Assembly: GCF_923077115.1 (NCBI RefSeq)
Contig: NZ_CAKLPX010000001.1
Location: forward strand, 744,001 to 808,000
Length of the DNA stretch: 64,000 bases
Source: Sinobacterium norvegicum
GTDB taxonomy: Bacteria > Pseudomonadota > Gammaproteobacteria > Pseudomonadales > Sinobacteriaceae
Direction of reading: 5' to 3'
Made by a program: the position numbers and the translations under genes. The notes beneath the pieces were generated by a model. The model was not told where the DNA came from and did not search any database. It saw nothing but the letters and a program-made list of their open reading frames with translations. Each line of letters opens with the position of its first letter. The first letter of the stretch is position 1. Of this stretch, positions 26,876 through 35,354 are shown piece by piece.

Positions 26876-28612
26876 ATGAGCCAGCAAGATTGGGATTATA
26901 GTGTCGACGTTTTAATTATCGGCTCTGGTAACGGCGCGATGACAACAGCGCTGTGCAGTCATTTCAATGGAATAACCGACGTACTACTGGTTGAGAAAGC
27001 CGATAAATTTGGCGGTACCAGCGCCCTATCTGGCGGTGGTATTTGGGTGCCCAATAACCGCTACGCCAAAGAGGCCGGAGCCGAGGACAGTATTGCCGAT
27101 GCCAAGGCCTATCTGACTGAGACCATTCCCGACAATATACGCCGCGATGATATGATCGACGTCTATCTCGAAAACGCGCCAAAAATGGTCGATTTACTGC
27201 ATAACAACACCCAAATTCGTTATGACAGTCTGGCCAAATACCCCGATTATTACTCCAACGCCGAGGGCGCACGTAACGGTCACCGTTCTTTGGAGCCAAC
27301 CCCATTTAATGTCGATGCCATGGAAGCTGACCTCGACGACATGCTACCCGGTACCATTTGTATGTTTGACCGCATCCACATGTCACAGCAGGATGCACAG
27401 ATTTTATCGAACAACTCGCCGGGCTGGCGCCAACTGGCCTTTAAAAAAATATTTAAACACTTCACCGACATCCGTTGGCTGCTCAAACATCGCCGCGGTC
27501 GCGAAGTTGCCTGCGGTGTCGGCGGTATTGCCCAGCTGTATATCGCGCTAAAAGAACGCGACATCCCGCTTTGGCTGAACTCACCAATGACCGAATTAAT
27601 CCGCGATGATCACGGCAAGGTTGTCGGTGCCATCGTTGAGAAAGAAGGCAAGCCAATGCGAGTACAAGCGCGAAGAGGCTTGGTGCTTGCCTGTGGCGGT
27701 TTCGAACACAATCAGCAGATGCGCGAGCAATACCTGCCCTCGCCGACGAATACTCACTGGAGCGCAGGCACCACCAGTAACACCGGCGATGGTATCAACG
27801 CCGGTATGGCCGTTGGCGCCCAGACCTCTCTGATGGATAACGCCTGGTGGTGTACCACCATGCATATTCCTCGCGTTCCCTACCCGTTCTTGAGTATTGT
27901 TACCAAGGCCCAACCCGGTACTATTGTGGTCAACAAGGCAGGCAAGCGCTTCAGCAACGAATCACAAAACTATATGGCTTTTTTGAAAGAGTTGTTTCAG
28001 CAGCACAGTGATGACAATCCCTGCGCCCCCTGCTACATGATTTTCGACAGCAACTTCAAAAAGACCTATGGCGCCTACCCCTTAATGGGTCCCAAGTGGT
28101 CTATCCCCAAGGATTACTTCAGCGAGGGATTGGTGGCCTGTGGCGATACTATTGAAGAACTCGCCGCCAACGCCAAGCTCGACGTTAAGACCGTGTGTCA
28201 AACCGTCAGCGATTTCAATGGCTATGCCAAGACCGGTAAAGACCTCGATTTTAAACGGGGCGATTATGCCTACGACCGCTACTACGGCGACCCTGCAAAC
28301 AAACCCAACCCGTGTTTGGGAGAGATTGCTAAACCACCGTTTTACTGCCTTACCCTGCAGGCCGGAGACTTTGGCACCCAGGGCGGCTTAACCACCAATA
28401 CCGATGCTCAGGTGCTGGATCAGCAAGGACAGGCCATCGGTGGCTTATATGCCACCGGTAATTGCTCCGCGGCCATTCTCCCCACCTACCCCGGTCCTGG
28501 ATCTACACTGGGCCCGGCCATGACCTTCGGGTATTTAGCCGCAGAACATATTGCCGCAGCGGCCAACAGCGATACCGGTAATACCGAGGCGACTATACCG
28601 CAGAGCGCCTAA
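26876..28612 (+). CDS. 3-ketosteroid delta1-dehydrogenase-like flavoprotein (578 aa)
   Basis: FAD-dependent dehydrogenase of the KstD/fumarate-reductase-like family. N-terminal dinucleotide-binding VLIIGSGNGAMTTAL (residues about 13-27) leads to KFGGTSALSGGGIWVP. The C-terminal block is LYATGNCSAAILPTYPGPGSTLGP, in which Tyr538 and the glycine four residues on match the catalytic Tyr-x-x-x-Gly element of known KstD enzymes. Length and the YPGPG motif favour 3-oxosteroid 1-dehydrogenase, which desaturates ring A before ring opening. Other family members (3-ketosteroid 4-en-dehydrogenases or flavocytochrome-like reductases) remain possible. It ends before a bidirectional terminator. Cytoplasmic; no signal peptide. 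Confidence 0.85.
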   Translation: MSQQDWDYSVDVLIIGSGNGAMTTALCSHFNGITDVLLVEKADKFGGTSALSGGGIWVPNNRYAKEAGAEDSIADAKAYLTETIPDNIRRDDMIDVYLENAPKMVDLLHNNTQIRYDSLAKYPDYYSNAEGARNGHRSLEPTPFNVDAMEADLDDMLPGTICMFDRIHMSQQDAQILSNNSPGWRQLAFKKIFKHFTDIRWLLKHRRGREVACGVGGIAQLYIALKERDIPLWLNSPMTELIRDDHGKVVGAIVEKEGKPMRVQARRGLVLACGGFEHNQQMREQYLPSPTNTHWSAGTTSNTGDGINAGMAVGAQTSLMDNAWWCTTMHIPRVPYPFLSIVTKAQPGTIVVNKAGKRFSNESQNYMAFLKELFQQHSDDNPCAPCYMIFDSNFKKTYGAYPLMGPKWSIPKDYFSEGLVACGDTIEELAANAKLDVKTVCQTVSDFNGYAKTGKDLDFKRGDYAYDRYYGDPANKPNPCLGEIAKPPFYCLTLQAGDFGTQGGLTTNTDAQVLDQQGQAIGGLYATGNCSAAILPTYPGPGSTLGPAMTFGYLAAEHIAAAANSDTGNTEATIPQSA

Positions 28613-28642
28613 TAGCGTAGCGGGCAAGCTCAAAATCAAGGC

Positions 28643-28675
28643 AAAAAAAACGCATCGATAACGATGCGTTTTTTT
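28643..28675. terminator. bidirectional rho-independent terminator
   Basis: The hairpin CGCATCG / CGATGCG (28651-28657 with 28662-28668, loop ATAA) has an A-run before and a T-run after it. It lies between the converging KstD-like and aldehyde dehydrogenase genes and should end both transcripts. Confidence 0.9.
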
Positions 28676-28686
28676 ATCCAGCCCAG

Positions 28687-30150
28687 TTAATCCAAGCCAA
28701 TACAGTGGTACTTCACATCGTAAAAATCTTCGATGCCTTGATGACCACCCTCCCGACCAATACCCGATTGTTTAACGCCACCAAAGGGCGCCACCTCACT
28801 GGAGAAAACACCGGTATTCGCTATTACCATACCGTATTCCAACTCTTCTGCCAGGCGGAATACCCGGCCGACGTTGGCGGTAAAATAGTAGGCCGCCAGA
28901 CCGTATTCGGTGTCGTTAGCCCGCTCAATGACTTCATCGTCACTGGTAAAAGTCTGTACCGCTGCAATCGGCCCGAAAATTTCTTCCCGCCCTAGATGCA
29001 TGGTATCGGTGACACCGGTCATCAGCGTTGGCTGATAGAAACACTGGCCTAACGCATGACGCTGGCCACCGGTAACCACTGTCGCGCCATTGGCGACACC
29101 ATCGGCGATCAAGCGGTCCATATTGGCCACCGCCTTGTCACTGTACAGCGGCCCCATCAACACCTCGTCGGTGCCACTGCCAACCGTCAAGGCCTCGATT
29201 TGCTGCTGCAGTTTGGTCGTGAAGATATCGGCTATGCTGTGATGGACAAAAATGCGGTTGGTGCAGACACAGGTTTGGCCGGCATTTCTGAACTTTGTCG
29301 CGATACAACCGGCAACAGCCTGATCAATATCGGCATCGTCAAAGACAATAAACGGCGCGTTGCCACCAAGCTCCATCGATACTTTCTTGACCGTCGACGC
29401 ACACTGCGCCATCAATAGCTTGCCCACCCGTGTCGAGCCGGTAAAGGTAAACTTAGCGACGGCGGGGTCGGTGGTTAGCTCGACACCCAGTGCCTCGCTG
29501 TCGGTGCCAACAACAACGTTAATAGCACCCGCGGGGATTCCGGCACGCTCGGCCAGCACACACAGAGCCAGAGCCGACAAGGGCGTTTCTGCCGCCGGTT
29601 TAATTACCACGGTACAGCCAGCTGCAAGCGCCGGGGCAGCCTTGCGAGTAATCATCGCCGAGGGGAAATTCCACGGTGTGACACAGCCGACAACCCCCAC
29701 GGGTGTTTTTATGGTTTGCATGCGACGGCTGTTATCGCCAGTCGGGATGGTATCGCCATAATCGCGCTTGCACTGCTCGGCAAACCATTCGATATAACTG
29801 GCACCGTAGTGAATCTCACCAACGGCTTCGCTCAGCGGCTTGCCCTGCTCGGCGGTCATAATTTTGGCCAAGTCTTCCGCGTTCTCTGTAATCAAAGCAA
29901 ACCATTTTTTCAACACTGCCGAGCGCTGCTTGGCGGTATTCTTACGCCACTGTTTAAAAGCCTTGCTGGCACTGTCGATGGCCTGCTTCATCTGATCAGC
30001 ATTCGCATTGGCCACAGCGGCAATGCACTCACCCGTTGCGGGATTAAGCACCTCAAAACGGCTGTCAGCCTCCAGCCATTGGCCATTAACATAGTTGTCG
30101 GTGCGAAATAGGCTGGCATCGTTAAGCTGAAGTGGATTGGTACTGGGCAT
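28687..30150 (-). CDS. gabD: succinate-semialdehyde dehydrogenase, GabD type (487 aa)
   Basis: NAD(P)-dependent aldehyde dehydrogenase. The general base is Glu260 in MELGGNAPFIVF and the nucleophile is Cys294 in NAGQTCVCTNRI. GVVGCVTPWNFPSAMITRK is the typical substrate-binding segment. Length and overall pattern fit GabD, which oxidises succinate semialdehyde to succinate. No GABA transaminase is nearby, so its substrate may be another semialdehyde formed by lipid or amino-acid catabolism. It stands alone between a terminator and recX. Symbol is by similarity of motifs and could be a related glutarate-semialdehyde enzyme. Confidence 0.85.
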   Translation of the reverse strand: MPSTNPLQLNDASLFRTDNYVNGQWLEADSRFEVLNPATGECIAAVANANADQMKQAIDSASKAFKQWRKNTAKQRSAVLKKWFALITENAEDLAKIMTAEQGKPLSEAVGEIHYGASYIEWFAEQCKRDYGDTIPTGDNSRRMQTIKTPVGVVGCVTPWNFPSAMITRKAAPALAAGCTVVIKPAAETPLSALALCVLAERAGIPAGAINVVVGTDSEALGVELTTDPAVAKFTFTGSTRVGKLLMAQCASTVKKVSMELGGNAPFIVFDDADIDQAVAGCIATKFRNAGQTCVCTNRIFVHHSIADIFTTKLQQQIEALTVGSGTDEVLMGPLYSDKAVANMDRLIADGVANGATVVTGGQRHALGQCFYQPTLMTGVTDTMHLGREEIFGPIAAVQTFTSDDEVIERANDTEYGLAAYYFTANVGRVFRLAEELEYGMVIANTGVFSSEVAPFGGVKQSGIGREGGHQGIEDFYDVKYHCIGLD

Positions 30151-30256
30151 CTTGTGGCCTCCTAAGCGGGTTTTCCATTATCAATATAAGCAGTAGATTA
30201 GCCGGTTTCAGCACCGATTACGACAACCCAATAGCGTTATATTGCCCTCTCAGCCA

Positions 30257-30820
30257 CTAGCGAAAAGCCGCCAGCAATTCGGTGATATCACCGCTGTTAT
30301 GTCCGCGATAAGCCATAAATCGTGCCCGTTTGGCGTAGTCTTTTTGATCGATGATTTTGCTGTCTCCAAACTTGCGCTGGTAGCAGTCGGCGGCAACGGC
30401 AAACCAGTCGATGCTGAGTTCAGACAACAGTTCTTCGAGTAAATGAGAGGCGAGCTTCTTTTGCCGTAATTCTTGCCGGATGCGAAACAGGCCATGACCA
30501 CGATTGACCCGGCTATTGACAAAGCTTTCGGTAAAACGCTGATCGCTCTGCAGGCCATCCTCAATCAGCTGATCCAGCACGAGCTCCGCCAGTGCGGGCA
30601 ATTCGAAGCGACGCTGCAGCTTGTCAGTGAGTTCACCGCGAGAGTATTCCCGCCGGGCCAGCAGGTTCATCGCCGCGAAGCGCATCTCCTTATATTTTTT
30701 CTTGCCCTCGTCATCGTCGACCGGCTGCTCATCCTGCTGACTGGACGCCCGCAGCGTCTGTTCTATCATCTGCTCAAGCTGCTGCTTGTTCAACGCTTGG
30801 GTGTTCACTTCATCTACCAT
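30257..30820 (-). CDS. recX: RecA regulatory protein RecX (187 aa)
   Basis: Small helical protein that binds inside the RecA filament groove and inhibits recombinase and coprotease activities. It has a charged N-terminal region with QDEQPVDDDEGKKKYKE (longer than the minimal family), then three-helix repeats: AAMNLLARREYSRGELTDKL, LVLDQLIEDGLQSDQRFTES, and GLFRIRQELRQKKLASHLL, ending with ARFMAYRGHNSGDITELL. Usually recX follows recA directly; here recA lies about 3.1 kb away with a LysR regulator and the cysC-sat pair between them. The family call is firm. Confidence 0.88.
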   Translation of the reverse strand: MVDEVNTQALNKQQLEQMIEQTLRASSQQDEQPVDDDEGKKKYKEMRFAAMNLLARREYSRGELTDKLQRRFELPALAELVLDQLIEDGLQSDQRFTESFVNSRVNRGHGLFRIRQELRQKKLASHLLEELLSELSIDWFAVAADCYQRKFGDSKIIDQKDYAKRARFMAYRGHNSGDITELLAAFR

Positions 30821-30832
30821 ATAGACCTCTGG

Positions 30833-31711
30833 CTATTTATGCTGACACAGGTCGATCCAACGACTCACAGCACTGCTCGGATGGCGACTTTTATGTAACA
30901 GAAAATAAAAGTGTCGACGCATGTCTCTATTATCAATATCCAAGGCCACCAAGTCACCCCTGCGCAGCGGATATTCTAGGGCAATCTCAGACAGGCAACC
31001 GATGCCCATGCCCGTCTCAACCGCCCGCTTAATCGCCTCATTATGGTTCAGCTCTAAGTAAATATTGAGCTTCGATTTCAGGCCGGACATTGCCCGATCA
31101 AAGGTCTGTCGAGCCCCGGAACTCGGTTCACGTAGTATCCAATTAGCCGCCAACAAATCGCCATCGGTCAACGCCTTCTGCTTTGCCAGAGGATGATGCT
31201 TGCTGCAAAACACCAGCATCCTATCCTCTCGCCAGGGCAGCACATCGATGTCGGGGTGATGAATTTCAGCCTCAACCAGTCCGACGTCGATATTAAAACG
31301 TAGCAGCTGGTCGACAATCTCCGGCGTGCTGGCCACGTTATATTGAGTCTTCGCTTGCGGGTACTGACTCTTATAGCGGGTCAGGTAGTCCACGGCTAAA
31401 TAGTTACCAATGGTTAAACTGGCACCAATATTCAAATCGCCGGCCTGGTCCTGGCCCAAAAAGCCCTGATGTAACTCCGCCGCATGCGCAATCAACCCCT
31501 CAGCCTTGGGTCGCAATGTTCGGCCGGCGGCACTGAGTTTTAAGCTCTTGCCAATGCGCTCGAACAGGCTAATCCCATAGTTCTGTTCCAGCTGCTGTAA
31601 GGCAGCACTGGCGGCGGATTGCGACATGTGCAGGGCCATTGCGGCGCGGCTGATATTCTCCTGCTCCGCAATGGCCAAAAATATCTCCAATTGACGCAAG
31701 GTAAAACGCAT
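30833..31711 (-). CDS. LysR-family transcriptional regulator (292 aa)
   Basis: DNA-binding regulator with a winged helix-turn-helix at residues about 1-60 (FTLRQLEIFLAIAEQENISR, AALHMSQSAASAALQQLEQ-like segment) and a periplasmic-binding-protein-like effector domain. I start it at the ATG at 31711, where MRFTLRQLEIF matches the family start and AAGGGG is eight bases ahead; fifteen upstream codons are open but not conserved-looking. It is divergent from cysC-sat, with a 186-base shared region, so it is the likely regulator of sulfate activation, though the effector is unknown. The effector domain resembles the YeiE/CysR-like branch in pattern, a weak impression. Confidence 0.85.
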   Translation of the reverse strand: MRFTLRQLEIFLAIAEQENISRAAMALHMSQSAASAALQQLEQNYGISLFERIGKSLKLSAAGRTLRPKAEGLIAHAAELHQGFLGQDQAGDLNIGASLTIGNYLAVDYLTRYKSQYPQAKTQYNVASTPEIVDQLLRFNIDVGLVEAEIHHPDIDVLPWREDRMLVFCSKHHPLAKQKALTDGDLLAANWILREPSSGARQTFDRAMSGLKSKLNIYLELNHNEAIKRAVETGMGIGCLSEIALEYPLRRGDLVALDIDNRDMRRHFYFLLHKSRHPSSAVSRWIDLCQHK

Positions 31712-31897
31712 AACCATCCCCTTTGTGACCAAGGCATATCCAGCGGCTCTGGCCATTGGACAAAGCGCTACTTACCTATAAAACCGATAACCGATACCAA
31801 AATATTGCATTTTCCAAATAAACACCAGCGTTTTACACTCACCGTCATTGCATGAACAAAGTATTACCCTTCATTCCTCAGATATATAGGCACCGAT

Positions 31898-32518
31898 ATG
31901 GCAGAGCAAAAAGCAACCAACGTCCACTGGCACGATGGCGAAGTCAGCACTGAGCAACGCAACGCGCTGCTCAAGCAAAAAGGCGCCACTCTTTGGTTTA
32001 CCGGCCTCTCCGGCAGCGGTAAATCAACCGTCGCTGTCGCTCTCGAGCAAGCCTTACACCAGCTAGGCCACCTCAGCTACCGACTCGATGGCGATAACAT
32101 CCGCCTCGGTATCAACAAGAACCTCGGTTTTAGCGCCGAAGACCGCACCGAGAATATTCGTCGTATCGGCGAAATCTCTAAACTCTTTGTCGACACCGGC
32201 GTCATCACTCTCTCAAGTTTTGTCAGCCCCTACCGCAAAGACAGAGACAGCGTCCGTCAACTGCACGAAGAGGCCGGCATGGTGTTTATTGAAGTCTTCG
32301 TCGATGTCCCCCTCGATGTTGCCGAAGAGCGTGACCCCAAGGGCCTGTACAAGAAAGCTCGCGCCGGCGAAATTAAAAACTTTACCGGTATCGACGACCC
32401 GTATGAGGCACCGGTCAATGCTGAAATCATTCTCAACAGTCACGAGATGAGCCTGCAGCAGGAAGTTGAGCTATTAATTAATCTACTGCGCGAGCGCGGC
32501 ATACTCCCCGCCGCCTAG
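31898..32518 (+). CDS. cysC: adenylylsulfate kinase CysC (206 aa)
   Basis: Phosphorylates adenosine-5'-phosphosulfate to PAPS with ATP, second step of sulfate activation. The P-loop GLSGSGKST is at residues 36-44, followed by YRLDGDNIRLGINKNLGF, ENIRRIGEI, SFVSPYRKDRD and the C-terminal FTGIDDPYEAP, all typical of the enzyme. Length equals the family. It precedes sat with a 48-base gap; the order cysC-sat with no cysDN means the monomer-type ATP sulfurylase is used. PAPS would feed assimilation or sulfonation. Divergent LysR gene upstream. Confidence 0.93.
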   Translation: MAEQKATNVHWHDGEVSTEQRNALLKQKGATLWFTGLSGSGKSTVAVALEQALHQLGHLSYRLDGDNIRLGINKNLGFSAEDRTENIRRIGEISKLFVDTGVITLSSFVSPYRKDRDSVRQLHEEAGMVFIEVFVDVPLDVAEERDPKGLYKKARAGEIKNFTGIDDPYEAPVNAEIILNSHEMSLQQEVELLINLLRERGILPAA

Positions 32519-32566
32519 TATCACCGCCTTATTCAGTCCCAATCATTCTTTGAAGAGATAATTATT

Positions 32567-33757
32567 ATGATCAAGCCCCACGGTGCCGAACAACTCAACC
32601 CGCTGTTCGCCTACGATACCGAAAAACACCATGCCTTAACCGCCGAGGCAGCCACCCTGCCCAGCCTACTCATTAGCTCTGCTGCCGCCGCCAATGCGGT
32701 AATGCTGGGTGCCGGCTATTTCACACCGCTGAACGGTTATATGAACCTGGCCGACAGCCTCAGCGTGGCCCGTGATATGAAGACCACCGACGGACTATTT
32801 TGGCCCGTGCCGGTGGTCAATATGGTCGACGATGCCGCCGATATTGCCATTGGCAGTCGTATTGCCTTAAAAGACCCCAATGTTGAAGGTCAACCGGTGA
32901 TCGCCATCATGAATGTTATCGGTATCGACACCGCCACCGACGCCGAGATCGACACCATTACCGAAAATGTTTTCGGCACTCTCGATGGCGACCACCCCGG
33001 TGTTGCCACTTTTAAGGCGCAGGGAAATACCTTTCTGTCAGGCGATATCGAGGTATTAAACTTCTCATATTTCCAGGCCGACTTCCCCGATACCTTCCGT
33101 ACCGCCGTTGAGATTCGTAACGAAATTACCGAGCGCGGATGGCAGAAAGTGGTGGCCTTCCAAACCCGTAATCCCATGCACCGCGCCCACGAAGAACTCT
33201 GCCGCATGGCGCTCGATGATTTAAATGCCGATGGCGTGTTGATTCACATGCTGCTTGGTCAGCTCAAGCCCGGCGATATTCCTGCCCACGTGCGCGATGC
33301 CTCTATCCGTAAGATGGTCGAGGTTTACTTCCCCGCCAATACCGTGATGATTACCGGCTATGGCTTCGATATGCTGTATGCCGGCCCACGCGAGGCAGTA
33401 TTGCACGCGGTATTCCGTCAAAACTGCGGCTGTAGTCATCTGATCGTTGGCCGCGACCATGCCGGTGTTGGCGATTACTACGGCGCCTTCGACGCTCAGA
33501 CTATTTTCGATGAGGTCCCCGAGGGGGCGCTTGAGATTGAGATCTACCGCGCCGACCATACCGCCTATTCTAAAAAACTTAACAAGGTCGTGATGATGCG
33601 CGACGTGCCCGATCACAACAAGGAAGACTTTGTGCTGCTGTCAGGGACTAAGGTTCGCCAGATGCTGGGCGAAGGCATTGCGCCACCGCCAGAATTTTCA
33701 CGGCCAGAAGTCGCTCAAATCCTGATGGATTACTATCAGATTCTTGACCAGAAATAA
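32567..33757 (+). CDS. sat: sulfate adenylyltransferase (ATP sulfurylase, Sat type, 396 aa)
   Basis: Makes adenosine-5'-phosphosulfate and pyrophosphate from ATP and sulfate (or the reverse). The active-site motifs are AFQTRNPMHRAHEE (QTRNPMH at 199-205) and VGRDHAGVGDYYG (GRDHAG at 295-300). This homomeric family is unlike the CysDN heterodimer. In bacteria it is used both in sulfur oxidation or reduction and in assimilation; pairing with cysC and no aprAB nearby favours assimilation. It is followed by an imperfect 12-bp hairpin and then a terminator. Starts at the ATG at 32567 with an AAGAGATA site ahead. Confidence 0.93.
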   Translation: MIKPHGAEQLNPLFAYDTEKHHALTAEAATLPSLLISSAAAANAVMLGAGYFTPLNGYMNLADSLSVARDMKTTDGLFWPVPVVNMVDDAADIAIGSRIALKDPNVEGQPVIAIMNVIGIDTATDAEIDTITENVFGTLDGDHPGVATFKAQGNTFLSGDIEVLNFSYFQADFPDTFRTAVEIRNEITERGWQKVVAFQTRNPMHRAHEELCRMALDDLNADGVLIHMLLGQLKPGDIPAHVRDASIRKMVEVYFPANTVMITGYGFDMLYAGPREAVLHAVFRQNCGCSHLIVGRDHAGVGDYYGAFDAQTIFDEVPEGALEIEIYRADHTAYSKKLNKVVMMRDVPDHNKEDFVLLSGTKVRQMLGEGIAPPPEFSRPEVAQILMDYYQILDQK

Positions 33758-33806
33758 TCAATAATGCGCTGTCTTGTCGGTGAGACTCACAGGCCAGACA
33801 GCAAAA

Positions 33807-33849
33807 ATCTCCAATAGAGAATGCTGAGGGAGCGTGTTCTATTGGAGAT
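33807..33849 (+). other. 12-bp inverted repeat in the sat 3' untranslated region
   Basis: ATCTCCAATAGA at 33807-33818 is complementary to TCTATTGGAGAT at 33838-33849, with a 19-base loop. No T-run follows at once, so it is not itself a terminator; the true terminator lies 17 bases downstream. It could stabilise the mRNA end. Confidence 0.6.
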
Positions 33850-33865
33850 AAAAAGATTAACTAGA

Positions 33866-33895
33866 CTGTGTTAACTATCTAACACAGCCTTTTTT
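33866..33895 (+). terminator. rho-independent terminator after sat
   Basis: The stem CTGTGTTA / TAACACAG (33866-33873 and 33880-33887) with a six-base loop is followed by CCTTTTTT. It ends the cysC-sat transcript and may also work for the convergent recA. Confidence 0.8.
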
Positions 33896-33897
33896 CC

Positions 33898-33943
33898 TTA
33901 AACCTTCGCAGGTTTGCACCTTAAACCTTCGCAGGTTTTGCAG
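33898..33943. repeat. 23-bp tandem duplication at the end of recA
   Basis: The 20-base TTAAACCTTCGCAGGTTTGC-type sequence at 33898-33917 is repeated, with one extra T, at 33921-33941, a 23-base period. The second copy contains the last codons and stop of recA (minus strand); the first lies just beyond the stop. It appears to be a recent small duplication and leaves recA with an intact end. Confidence 0.9.
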
Positions 33944-35003
33944 CCTTGGCTGGTTTTTCTGCCACCTCATCTGTCACTGCCGCGGCGGGTTTTTCCTCAT
34001 CACCCTTACGTGTTGGAGTGACTAACAGCTCAGCACGGATGAGACGATCCAGCTCTTCGCTGATCTCTGGATTTTCTGTCAAATAGCGCGCAGAATTAGC
34101 CTTACCCTGGCCAATCTTGCTGCCCTTATAGGCGTACCAGGCACCGGACTTATCGACCAGACCTAGCTTCACACCGAGATCGATAATCTCGCCCATGCGA
34201 TAAATACCCTGGCCATACAGAATCTGGAATTCGGCCTGCTTAAACGGTGGCGCAACCTTGTTCTTCACCACCTTAACCCGGGTCTCGTTGCCGATCACCT
34301 CATCGCCATCCTTGACTGCACCGATACGGCGAATATCAAGACGAACCGATGAATAGAACTTCAATGCGTTACCACCGGTGGTGGTTTCTGGGCTGCCGAA
34401 CATCACACCAATTTTCATACGAATTTGGTTAATAAAGATAACCAGGGTATTGGAGTTTTTGATCACACCGGTCAGCTTACGCATCGCCTGAGATAACAAA
34501 CGAGCCTGTAGACCAACATGACTATCACCCATGTCACCTTCGATTTCAGCCTTGGGCACTAACGCCGCCACTGAGTCGACGATTAGCACATCGACAGCGC
34601 CGGAGCGAACCAACATATCGGTCACTTCTAACGCCTGCTCACCAGTATCCGGCTGCGAGACAATTAAGTCATCGATATTGACGCCCAGTTTCTCAGCATA
34701 AATAGGGTCTAAGGCGTGCTCCGCATCGATAAAGGCACAGGTGCCACCGGTTTTTTGCGCCTGGGCGATTACTGATAGAGTCAGAGTTGTCTTACCTGAG
34801 GATTCTGGCCCATAAATTTCAACAATACGGCCCTTGGGCAAACCACCTATGCCGAGAGCAACATCCAAGGCCAACGAACCCGTAGAAATTGAGGGGATTG
34901 ACTGTGCCTGCTGGTCCCCCATACGCATTACTGTACCCTTACCAAATTGACGATCAATTTGCTGCAGCGCGGCAGATAAGGCTTTATCCTTGTTTGCGTC
35001 CAT
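33921..35003 (-). CDS. recA: recombinase RecA (360 aa)
   Basis: Recombinase and SOS coprotease. The Walker A motif GPESSGKTT is at residues 65-73, Walker B is [15 protein letters not shown], and the DNA-binding loops [22 protein letters not shown]-like (loop 1) and [16 protein letters not shown] (loop 2) are intact. The last 30 residues are Ala/Lys/Pro-rich ([12 protein letters not shown]), normal for RecA tails. Its upstream region holds two LexA-box-like sites. Unlike most relatives it is not followed by recX, which is 3.1 kb away. A 23-bp duplication lies just after the stop. Confidence 0.97.
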   Translation of the reverse strand: MDANKDKALSAALQQIDRQFGKGTVMRMGDQQAQSIPSISTGSLALDVALGIGGLPKGRIVEIYGPESSGKTTLTLSVIAQAQKTGGTCAFIDAEHALDPIYAEKLGVNIDDLIVSQPDTGEQALEVTDMLVRSGAVDVLIVDSVAALVPKAEIEGDMGDSHVGLQARLLSQAMRKLTGVIKNSNTLVIFINQIRMKIGVMFGSPETTTGGNALKFYSSVRLDIRRIGAVKDGDEVIGNETRVKVVKNKVAPPFKQAEFQILYGQGIYRMGEIIDLGVKLGLVDKSGAWYAYKGSKIGQGKANSARYLTENPEISEELDRLIRAELLVTPTRKGDEEKPAAAVTDEVAEKPAKAAKPAKV

Positions 35004-35080
35004 AGGTGTGCTCTCTCTTTACAATTAAAATAGGCCAAATAGTCGGCCAACATCGGGCCGTATAATATCGCTGTTACTGG

Positions 35081-35096
35081 CTGTATACCATACTAT
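35081..35096. promoter_or_regulatory. imperfect LexA-box-like site near recA promoter
   Basis: CTGTATACCATACTAT keeps the left half CTGTAT of the gammaproteobacterial LexA consensus (CTGTATATATATACAG) while the right half is weak. Its place at the putative -35 region of recA makes it a reasonable SOS operator; the match is partial. Confidence 0.4.
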
Positions 35097-35170
35097 TGAT
35101 AGCGTTTTCTCGCACTACTATCACCGCTGACCCGAAGGCCAATAACAACCAAATTCAAACAGTGAAACTA

Positions 35171-35186
35171 CTGTACACTTAATCAG
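35171..35186. promoter_or_regulatory. LexA-box-like CTG-N10-CAG
   Basis: CTGTACACTTAATCAG fits the CTG-N10-CAG rule exactly, with the CTGTAC left half. It is 168 bases ahead of recA and 169 ahead of the kinase, further than usual, so it may act on either gene or be accidental. Confidence 0.4.
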
Positions 35187-35354
35187 GTGTATAAATCAAC
35201 AGTATTTTTTCGCCCCCCCTAAACGGCAGCGATAACGGCCTGAAAAGTCGCGTAAGCTCTAGCCCGCAACACACCTATGACGTTTGACTTAACCGTTGAT
35301 TAAACTGAGAATAGCCCTACTGACCAGCGACTATATAATAACGAAGAGTATGTA

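Larger units (their letters stand above)
35004..35354. other. 351-base intergenic region with recA promoter elements
   Basis: This gap between divergent recA and the hybrid kinase holds no gene. On the minus strand a -10-like TATTAT lies near 35062-35067, and a site resembling a LexA box overlaps the -35 region. No ribosomal or small RNA gene is evident. The kinase gene has GAAGAG near 35342 ahead of its ATG at 35355. Confidence 0.5.
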
